NCBI GenBank assembly: GCA_030407315.1
Contig: JALQPE010001001.1
Location: 20,942 to 84,941, forward strand
Length of the DNA stretch: 64,000 nt
From: Asparagopsis taxiformis
Lineage: Eukaryota; Rhodophyta; Florideophyceae; Bonnemaisoniales; Bonnemaisoniaceae
Direction of reading: 5' to 3'
Under the pieces are notes generated by a model. The model searched no databases, was not told the origin of the DNA, and worked only from the letters and a program-made list of their open reading frames with translations. A program made the position numbers and the translations under genes. Shown piece after piece: positions 52,690 to 61,606 of the stretch; position 1 is the stretch's first letter, and every line of letters begins with the position of its first letter.

Positions 52690-53250
52690 CCACTTTCTCT
52701 AGTACGTTTGGCGGAATACTAGGACCCGACATCCACTTTCTCTAGTACATATGGCGGAATACTAGGGCCCGGCATCCACTTTCTCTAGTACGTTTGGCGG
52801 AATACTAGGACCCGACATCCACTTTCCCTAGTACATATGGCGGAATACTAGGACCCGACGTCCACTTTCTCTAGTACGTTTGGCGGAATACTAGGACCCG
52901 ACATCCACTTTCTCTAGTACATATGGCGGAATACTAGGGCCCGGCATCCACTTTCTCTAGTACGTTTGGCGGAATACTAGGACCCGACATCCACTTTCCC
53001 TAGTACATATGGCGGAATACTAGGACCCGACATCCACTTTCTCTAGTACGTTTGGCGGAATACTAGGACCCGACATCCACTTTCTCTAGTACATATGGCG
53101 GAATACTAGGACCCGACATCCACTTTCTCTAGTACGTTTGGCGGAATACTAGGACCCGACATCCACTTTCCCTAGTACATATGGCGGAATACTAGGACCC
53201 GACATCCACTTTCTCTAGTACGTTTGGCGGAATACTAGGACCCGACATCC
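52690..53250. repeat. Minisatellite, 43-bp unit, about 13 copies
   Basis: Unit CACTTTCTCTAGTACGTTTG then GCGGAATACTAGGACCCGACATC. Units alternate between TACGTTTGGCGG and TACATATGGCGG, so the higher-order period is 86 bp. The other element copy has only about two units (29328-29410), so the array expanded here. Confidence 0.95.
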
Positions 53251-53394
53251 AGTATACAATATATCAGCGAAAACCGGGAGGGAAGAAATTACAGGGGATG
53301 GTAAATTCAGGGCCCATATCGGACCGTATTTTATTCTCTCATTTAGGAAACTGCTCGTATACAACACGTCTCTCTAGAATAGGAAATAAATACC

Positions 53395-53510
53395 CGGTTA
53401 GAATAGGAAATACGTATCCAGCCAGAATAGGAAATACGTATCCAGCCAGAATAGGAAATACGTATCCAGCCAGAATACGAAATACGTATCCAGCCAGAAT
53501 ACAAAATACC
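53395..53510. repeat. Short tandem repeat, 24-bp unit, about 5 copies
   Basis: Unit GTATCCAGCCAGAATAGGAA followed by ATAC. Present as one to two units at the equivalent place (29560-29605) of the other copy. The ORFs across it are artefacts. Confidence 0.9.
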
Positions 53511-54911
53511 TGTCAGCATATCGTCGATCACCCATATCCCTCACTATCACGTTCTCCCTACCATCCGAACGCCATGCACCACCATCCGCACATACTGCAA
53601 GAACCCTCACGACCTAGATTACAAAAATCCGCTCCTTCCCAATTCCATCCCCGCTTTCCTCGACACCACCCCAGCCCATTACATCATCAAGACATCAAAC
53701 ACGAACATGGTCAGCAAAATCTTACACCACTTGAAACCCACTCTCACTTCTATCGTATGCCCCAAAACATACACATACCAGAAACACCTCACAGCTTCAT
53801 TCCCCATCTTCCTACATCCCTTCTTCACTCTCCTTCAGTCCTGCCGTTCCTGCTTCACCACTCCTGCATCACATACAAAACATCAACCCCAACAGTCAGA
53901 TTCAAAAGCAACGCTTACCACGACAGATATCCTAGAAACTCCCTTACTTACCTCTCCGAGAGGATGACTGAATCATCCATCCTACACAAAATACAAACCA
54001 TGATCCAAAAACCTTGCAATGAATAATCAAAGTCAGCAGTCCATATCTTCGCAAAACAAGTCTTGGTGCTCAATGAAACTTACCTTCCGTCATCACCATT
54101 CCTGCATCACCTACACAATATCGGAATCAACCACAACAGTCAGACCCGAAACCAACCTTCCCTCGCTGCTTACTTTCAAAACTCGCACACTTACCTTCGC
54201 TCCACACAATACACACCATGACTCAATAGGCTTCCAATGAAAAATATCGCATCAACGGAAATAGTCAGACTCAAAACCAACTTCCCTCGCTGCTTACTTT
54301 CAAAACTCGCACACTTACCTTACCCGTTCCATCCTGCACACAATAAAAACCATATATCACGTAATCGTGTAGCCAAGAAAAGTAGTCAGCATTCCGCATC
54401 TTCGCACAACCGGTCTGGGCGCCCAATATGACTTACCTTCCGTCATCACTATTCCTCCATCACCTACGCAACATCGGAATCAATCGCAACAGTCAGATTG
54501 AAAACCAACGTTTCCCTCGCTACATACCCTGAGAACTCGCAAATGTACCTCTCATCCATCCTACACACAATACAAACCATGATCCAAAAACCTTGCAATG
54601 AATAATAATCATAGTCAGCAGTCCATATCTTCGCAAAGCACATCTTGGCACTCAATGAAACTTACCTTCCGTCATCAACATTCCTGCATCATCTACACAA
54701 CATCGGAATCAACCACAACAGTCAGACTCAAAACCAACCTTCCCTCACAGCATACTTTCAAAACTTCACGTACCTCTCTTCCATCCTCCGCTCAATACAC
54801 ACCATCAGTCAACAGGCTTCCCATGAAAAATATCGCATTAACGGAAATAGTCAGACTCAAAACCCACCCTTCCCTCAACGCATACCCTCGAAGGTAGAGG
54901 ATGGAACGAAG

Positions 54912-54949
54912 GTACGTGCGCGAATCTTGATCAAGATTCGCGCACGTAC
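54912..54949. repeat. Perfect 38-bp palindrome
   Basis: Half-site GTACGTGCGCGAATCTTGA, mirrored without spacer. Absent from the corresponding position (about 31.36 kb) of the other element copy, so it was inserted or arose here. Confidence 0.92.
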
Positions 54950-55550
54950 AAAGCAAAGTCGGTCAAAGAATATCAGTCGGTGATGAGGGCGGAGTGGAGC
55001 CTGCGGCGTCGACCGGACAGCTTTCTGCGTCCGCTTAAGTCTTGCTGTGCATACTCGAAATCATCGCCGGCAGTGAGATTGAGTATGGCCCAAGCCATGG
55101 TCTCTGATTCCCCGAACAATGAGATCCGGATCGAGAACAACAAATATAAACATATAATCATATATATGAGAATCCATTTGCTTTCCTTACATGATCCGTG
55201 GCATATCCGCTGTAAAGCACATTCAGATTCCACGAAGTTCGGAAATAAAAAAGTTTATTATTACAAATGAATTAATTGAAAATTCATCTCCCAGGGTGGT
55301 CGTTCGTCCTTCCATGCACACGTTGCCAGCACGCAATGTGATGTAACAGTTGGAAATGATTGAACTCTCGGTTAAATTCCACCGTTGGGATGTCAGCTGG
55401 AGTGAGCACAAAACTACTACCCACAAAACTACGAACGAACACGTTACATTCCAAGTCTCGAAAGCACCACAAAAATAAAATTGGTCGCATCTGGACGGCA
55501 CAGTCTCCCCTGTTCAGCTCGCAATCCTCCCTTTTGCGCCAAAACTCGAC

Positions 55551-58500
55551 ATGGAATGCAAGTATGAAGGGTGCTTCTACTACTGCGTAGATGCTTATGC
55601 GCTCGCGCTGCATGAGCGAACGTGTCGCTACCGTTTCAACCCCTCTCCCCAACATTTCAACAACGCTCGTGTCCCTGCCGTCACCCATGAGCCTGCTCGA
55701 AACGGCGACCATGATTCCCCGCAACCCAGCTCCCCAGACCCAGAATCTGGTCGTGCTTCCTCCAGCGACTCACCCTGTGACGCTCCACTGCCACCAACCT
55801 CAACCCCCTCCCGCGCAGACCTCCTCGTGCAATCCCTCGCCGCCAGTCTCACAACCCTCGAGTACAAGGCCGGCGCTGGCCGCGTGAGCGAAGTCATCAC
55901 CATCCTACAAGACCCCGCATTCTCCCTAGAAAAGTTCAACAGCGCCGTTCGCACCGTAGAAGAATGTCGCCACGTTACCGCTTCCATGGTCGAAACACAT
56001 TTCCGCACCGAAGGTTACAAGAGCCACATCATTCCAGACAAAACTGGTAAGTACTCGGCACGGCTGTACCTCCGCGACCCAGTCGACATGCTCCGCAGGC
56101 AGTTAGCACTGGCTAACGACCAAAATACTCTCTTCCACCCCTCCCCACAGACCGCCCCAGACGGCACCGCAATATTTTCTCATCCCCTACACACAGAATT
56201 CGCGAAAACGCTGCACCAGGTTACTAGACAGCGCGTGCAGCTCTCGGAAGATCCACAGGTCGTATGGGCAGAGGAAAATGATCCCACCGCTTCCTCCTTT
56301 GCCGGCCTCCTCCAAGTGTACTCCGACAAGAGCAGCACAAGCCTCAAGAGCTCCGCAATCGTCGCATACCCCATACACGTCACACTGCTCAACTTCTCCG
56401 CCCCCCTCCGTCGCCACTGCATCCGTACCGGCCTCACCATCGTCGGGTATCTTCCGTACATTGTTAACCCTTCGTCCAACGCCTTGTTCGGTGATGAAAT
56501 GCCGACAACCTCTAGTTCTGCTAGTCGCGCTCGCAAAATTGATATTCTTCATAAAGCACTCGAAAAAGTGTTTTCGTCCCTATCCACCGCGTTCTCTTCC
56601 GGGTTCCCCTGCACAGACTCCACTGCAACTGCCCGCCAATGCTTTCCCATCCTAGCCAATTATTGCTGCGACTTTCCAGAGGCCAAAGAGCTGTCATGCA
56701 CTCGCAACAGCACTACCACCACACATCCCTGCCACCGCTGCTACATCCCCGCCACTCAACTTGAATCCAGCGCGCCACACCAGCCCCGCTCCCTCGATGA
56801 TACACGCTCTGCACGCCAAGAGAGCGCTCAGGAGCATACAACTGCTCCGCTCGAAGCTCTCTCCCTCCTCGAACAACACTCTGTCCTCGAATCGACCGCT
56901 CTTTTACCCACCAACAGTCCCCTAGACCCCTACAACATTTTCTCCTTCGAGCCTCTGCACAATCTCCACCTCGGCATCTCAAAAGCTCATCAAACAGTGC
57001 ATTGTCCACCGCCTCAGCTCCCCAGACCTCACCACCACTGCCTCCCATTCCGGGACACCTCGCACCTTCAAGAAGGTGAAAAAATCCATCCTCGCCGGCT
57101 CAAACAGCATTCTGTCCGCTATCGAACGCGACTACTACATCACCGGTCTTCATGTCGACTTCTCCAAGGGTGAGAAGGGCACCAATTTGAACGGCCTCTT
57201 CACGGAGGACGGCATACGCGGCATGCTCGCAGCCAAAGACTATCACCATGTCGACATGGTGTTCCCTTTCATCGCAGCATTCATTGACACATGCTGTGAC
57301 GAAGTAGATACAGCCCCCCTCACTTCCATCTGCACGCAATACTCTGACCTCGTCGCATGGGTCATGAAACGCGGTCGCATCAAGCACTGGACTGCCGCCG
57401 AACTACAAAGCCTCCAGAACTCCATTTCCTATTTCAAACAATCAATGCTCTCCACCCTCGGCCCATTCCACACCACAGGTCTCAAAACTTTCAAGTTCCA
57501 TCTTCTAGACCATCTTCCCGGTGACTTGCAGAGATATGGCGCCCTGGAACACATTGATGCAGGCCCCTACGAACACTCGCATCTTCTGTTCAAACAGAGT
57601 TATAGGAAAACCTCTCGAAGGCGCTCCACAGCCATGGAAGAGACTATTCGCCACATGGAATTCTCCTTGGCCACTCCAACTGGTCATACCCCATCGAACA
57701 CATTGGGAAACGCACGCATGATATCGCCCACAGACGGTGCAGTACTCGTTCGCGACGGATTCACCGTTGCACTGCACGACTTTGCCTCCCTGCTGCCCGA
57801 TGCAACCCTCCTCGTTGCAGATATCGACGGACAGCCCGATCCTGCCACTCTTTTGCCTCTGCACAACTCCTCGTTCCCGTCTGGCACCATAACGCTATTC
57901 CAGCAACTCGGTGACACAGCTGCACAAGCGTTCCTCACCCTCGCTAGACTGCGCGCCACGGCAGAAGGCCCTCCAATACATGACATGGACATTTCCGTCA
58001 CCGTGGTAAAGTCCGCCTACGTCATGGGAGGGTACGTCCCAGATGCCGACGACTTTGACCCGCACAGTGGCATGCTTCGCCCCACAAACGTGTCGAGGCA
58101 CAAGCAGCAGCGCGTCTTTGCAACTTCATCATTCGGCCCCGCAAAGAGATCGCAGTACTCCTTTGTCGTCATCTCCGGAACTGCCGATGACTACAGAACC
58201 ATATGGGTAGGGCGCGTCCTGGCACTGGTACGCCTGCAGTCTCCAAACCTGTTTCAACCTGTAGAACTCGCTTTCGTTCAGTATATGACCTGCTTTGCCC
58301 CAAAAACCGCTGTGGAAAAATCACTTGGGTGCATTTGTTTAAAGTGGTCCACATGGGACCCGGACAACGGATCCGTTGACAGCAATGACACTGCATCCCA
58401 CAGTGCAGGTGGTCCTTGGTTTGACCTCATTCCTGCATCTACTATATCTGGCACCGTGCACATCGTACGAAGTAACTTTCCAGTCAAGCCATTTACGAAA

Positions 58501-58590
58501 CAAATGCACTGGTCGGACCACCGTTTCTATCTCAACCGCTTCTACACCAACACTGATTACCAATTCACAGATGATAATGAAGAAGAATAA
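55551..58590 (+). pseudogene. Plavaka/CACTA-like transposase with one frame change
   Basis: ATG at 55551. An N-terminal C-C-H-C finger (MECKYEGCF...LHERTC) is a probable DNA-binding zinc finger. Later features are VWAEENDPTASSFAGLLQVY and YPIHVTLLNFSAPLRRHC, a zinc pair HPCHRCYIPA, FSFEPLHNLHLGISK, then LKTFKFHLLDHLPGDLQRYG and EHIDAGPYEHSHLLFKQSYR. These match the order seen in Plavaka/CACTA-type transposases. At 56981-56985 (AAAAGCTC) the frame must move by one: ISK is followed in the other frame by LIKQCIVHRL, which runs on into the ORF to 58590. The whole is about 1,010 residues. The change is either a mutation, an assembly error or programmed frameshifting. The stop lies 92 bp from the stop of the convergent coiled-coil gene. 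Confidence 0.75.
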
Positions 58591-58681
58591 ATCTAAATCG
58601 CAGCACTCTATTGATAATGTACTACATGATAAACCTTCTAGTCAACGTCACATTTACTGCACTAATTTCAACCATCCTCCA

Positions 58682-60307
58682 TTACGCCAAAACCGTTATC
58701 AGCAGTGGCTGCATGGCGCCGCTCCATGCCCCATACTGTGGGGCATTGATTTCGACATTCAGGTTTGCAGTCAGGTGTCCAGCATATGGGTCAACGACGA
58801 AAAGTTCTGCGCCAATTAGTCCTTGCGCAATCACACAATCCATTACAGCACCGAGGTTTGACGTAATATGCGATTGAATCCAATCCTCGGACACTAGAAC
58901 AAGTGATGAGCAGCGGTTTACATCATCAACGACATGAACAATTCCAGACCCCTCTCCGCTTTGCCACACTTCAACAGCCTCTCTCGTCACAGTACGGCTT
59001 GCAAACACATGCCGTGACTGTGCACTAGTCCGCTGTTCGCTCTCGACAACGTCCGTTTCTTCCCTTGCTTGCGAGCCTTGGAGACAAGACATGCAGTACA
59101 CCACCATACCAACTAATTGCTGAAAAGCTACCCCCACATATTGACTGTACCGCCTTGTAAACTCCTTCTGCCGTGCACCTCCTTTCCCCTTCGGTTCATC
59201 CAAACACTCCACAGTAGTCACTAGCCAAGCATCCAGGCGCGCCAGCGTTAGTATGCTCGTCTCTATGTCCATTACTTGTTCTGGTCGTATCGAATAACCC
59301 CTGAAGATGTCCAGCACATTCACAGCTACTCGGTTGTTAAACCATGCATCACCATTCACTTCCATTTCGAAGCTGTCAGGAACCAAGCCTTTGCTGTATC
59401 GCAGCTCTGAGAACGGTGCCGTTCGCCACCTCCCCATATCCAAATCACCGTTACTTTCCCGTTTCAAAAGCTTCTCAGACGCTTCGCGCTTTTGTTCCTC
59501 TCGCTCGTCCATCTCAGCTCGCGTCGTCAGCATCGTGCATCTAGACATTAATTTCGTGTACCCCAGCGAACCGAACAATCTGTCCCTCGCATTACGCTTC
59601 CGTGCACTCATCACGTCGGACAGTTTCTGCGTCACCTTCACTTTCAATTCCTTGCTCCCCGCCACAGCCTCTTGACAGCACACACGCTGCTCCTCATCGG
59701 AAAACACATCACACCACGGACTTTGACGCAGTACGTGTCGCACCAAGTCATTCAGCAGATCACTCTCGTCCCTGTACGAAGGTGTATACCACTGCAGATT
59801 CTTGATGATATAGCCCGGAGGGGTAGCAATATATCCTACACCGTTTTCGCTCCAAAGTGCCCCTTCTACCGGCTCTACCTCGATGGTACGTCCAGTCCAA
59901 CGTCTCTGCGTTTGTTCCGCTATAGGGTCCAGCTCCATAGTCTCGTTCTTGCACCACTTTGTCAGGTTTTCCTCAACCGCCCTAAGAACTCCAAGGTATT
60001 TCACAGGAATGGCTTTCTGTATTTTCGACTTACCGCCACCGTGATCACTGATTCTACCTGTTCTCGCAATTGCAGTAAGGCTGGCATTTTCCGCCTGCAG
60101 AGTCTTCACCTTAGCCTCCAACGCAACAATCTCCGTGGTGAGCGCCTTGTTTGCTATGTCCTGGCTAAACACTTTTTTTTCAGCTCCGCGATCTTCTTCT
60201 GCGCATTGATGCGACTCGCCATTAAATCGATGGATTCCGGCGGATGCAACCTCTCTGCCCTCACCGTCCCCCATCTCCCACGCTATCGGGAATATGATGT
60301 CCTCCAT
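58682..60307 (-). CDS. Coiled-coil transposon-associated protein, family member 3
   Basis: Frame open from 60313 with ATG at 60307. ALTTEIVALEAKVKTLQAEN is a clear leucine-zipper-like coiled coil, so the protein probably oligomerises. The segment VTQKLSDVMSARKRNARDRL, leading into LGYTKL, matches VTKSALTAVTGFMNKSRD and its following LGF in the protein at 141-1667. The middle is Arg/Lys-rich. The C-terminus contains WIQSHITSNLGAVMDCVIAQ and is unrecognised. The preceding frame (60947-60261) is probably its N-terminal part, joined by a frame change. A run of eight A in the coding strand near 60172 is a likely indel site. Function unknown. Confidence 0.68.
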   Translation of the reverse strand: MEDIIFPIAWEMGDGEGREVASAGIHRFNGESHQCAEEDRGAEKKVFSQDIANKALTTEIVALEAKVKTLQAENASLTAIARTGRISDHGGGKSKIQKAIPVKYLGVLRAVEENLTKWCKNETMELDPIAEQTQRRWTGRTIEVEPVEGALWSENGVGYIATPPGYIIKNLQWYTPSYRDESDLLNDLVRHVLRQSPWCDVFSDEEQRVCCQEAVAGSKELKVKVTQKLSDVMSARKRNARDRLFGSLGYTKLMSRCTMLTTRAEMDEREEQKREASEKLLKRESNGDLDMGRWRTAPFSELRYSKGLVPDSFEMEVNGDAWFNNRVAVNVLDIFRGYSIRPEQVMDIETSILTLARLDAWLVTTVECLDEPKGKGGARQKEFTRRYSQYVGVAFQQLVGMVVYCMSCLQGSQAREETDVVESEQRTSAQSRHVFASRTVTREAVEVWQSGEGSGIVHVVDDVNRCSSLVLVSEDWIQSHITSNLGAVMDCVIAQGLIGAELFVVDPYAGHLTANLNVEINAPQYGAWSGAMQPLLITVLA

Positions 60308-60947
60308 CGCCAATAGCCTGACGTCGCGGGGGCGTTACGCGCATATTTGGCACCAATGACAGTCTGTTGTGACGAGGCCCGCACTCCGGCTGCTCTCTCC
60401 CCTCAGTACCACCTGACCGCCGATGATAGTTGGCATCCTGTGAACGTTGCTCAGAAACAACATCCCTTGCCGCTATCCTCGGGTCCCTGACTGCATTACC
60501 TGCTGGGGCTGATGTACTCGGCATAGTTGGCGCAGTGGGGGTCACAGCCTCCAGTGTCTCGCGAACCCCCGGCTGGGACTCCGTCTGCAGCACCTCCGCA
60601 TCTGCCAACCCGGGAGGAACTACCTTTGCCATAGCACTCTGCCGCAATTCCAACATGTTTTGAGCCACTATCATGTCATCATCATGATGTTCACTGTCCC
60701 TGCGAGCACGCTTGCCTCGGTCAAGCCCCATCTCTCTCCGCGCCGTTCCTCCTTCCTCACTTTCTCGCTGCGGATCCCCAGTTCTGCGCCGGTCCGTCTT
60801 GCGACTACCGGACCGCGGTTCAATGCTGCCGGTAGGCCCAGACCGCTTCTTCGCACGGGATTGTCGGGCACTCGATACAGCAGCTGCTGACCGGGTTTTC
60901 TGGAGGCCCGGAGGCTTTGGAGCTTTCTTCGCAATACGCGGCGGCAT
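60261..60947 (-). CDS. Basic N-terminal ORF preceding coiled-coil protein 3
   Basis: ATG at 60947 (MPPRIAKKAPKPPGLQKTRS). The first 100 residues are Arg/Lys/Ser-rich with several nuclear-signal-like clusters (RAKKRSG, RKTDRRR, KRARRD). It overlaps the following ORF by about 47 nt in another frame, so the two may be one protein split by a frameshift or a short intron. No domain recognised. Confidence 0.5.
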   Translation of the reverse strand: MPPRIAKKAPKPPGLQKTRSAAAVSSARQSRAKKRSGPTGSIEPRSGSRKTDRRRTGDPQRESEEGGTARREMGLDRGKRARRDSEHHDDDMIVAQNMLELRQSAMAKVVPPGLADAEVLQTESQPGVRETLEAVTPTAPTMPSTSAPAGNAVRDPRIAARDVVSEQRSQDANYHRRSGGTEGREQPECGPRHNRLSLVPNMRVTPPRRQAIGDGGHHIPDSVGDGGR

Positions 60948-61606
60948 AATGAAGCTTTCCCGGAAGCGATGGAACGATTGAGTTGCACGAGATACAAAAA
61001 AAATTGCTGTATAGTGTCGGTAACCACAACGGTCTGCGATGAACGTTCAGGTCAGGTCAAGTACCGGAGAATACGCCAACAGCCCAGATTGTATACGGTA
61101 GGCAGTCATCAACAGTATTTAATGAGGTACAATTACAGCTGTAGAGCTAGGCCGCGAGCACCCCTATGTCCGGAAGACGTCCTGATTTGAATTAAAATTT
61201 GGGCTATTCTCAAAAACATGCACATGTGAACATGTTTTTGAGATGGGGGTGTGCCGTACGGCACTTTCGACCGCCCAAATCGATGTTTTTTGCAATATTT
61301 TTTTCTGCCCTGAATTGTAGAATTTCTGGGCCGGACAGCAATGCAACTGAGCTGGACATCCACCGGGCGTCCATTTCAACTTGGTCGTGTATTTTGCATC
61401 TGCACGCATAACAGCATCCAAGCAGTCAGGTTCACTGCTCGGACGAAGTGCATCTAGAGTGTGAACGATTGGTTTTTGACAGGCGAGTACTGCTCAATAG
61501 GTTTCACCCTGGAGTAATGGTGGCTGGACATGCTGCATTATATGATATACTTCAACTCTGGAACGTAGCTTTATTTGTAGTCGAAATGAAAACATCTTTC
61601 GTGACC
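60948..61606. other. Spacer with the hairpin block of the Plavaka-like element
   Basis: 61186-61380 matches 32405-32635, including CTCAAAAACATG pairing with CATGTTTTTGAG (61207-61240) and GTGTGCCGTACGGCAC. It continues with a shared downstream segment to 61440 that matches 32100-32210. No gene. Confidence 0.7.

Larger units (their letters stand above)
52559..61380 (+). mobile_element. Plavaka/CACTA-like transposon with transposase and coiled-coil ORF; right end uncertain
   Basis: The left TIR is identical to that of 29197 (CGTCTGTGTTTTCGGAAGTG). Homology to that copy runs to about 55470, followed by a plus-strand transposase and a convergent minus-strand coiled-coil gene. The hairpin block at 61186-61380 is shared with the 3' side of the other copy. 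The matching right TIR (GGACGTCCGCGTCC then GAACACAGACG) does not occur after it within the window. Either the end is lost, or the element is larger and includes the methyltransferase-SET gene beyond 61.6 kb. Confidence 0.7.

Noticed and set aside
52690..53250. Regular array that resembles a CRISPR
   Set aside because: Units are contiguous 43-bp tandem repeats without unique spacers, in a eukaryotic transposon.
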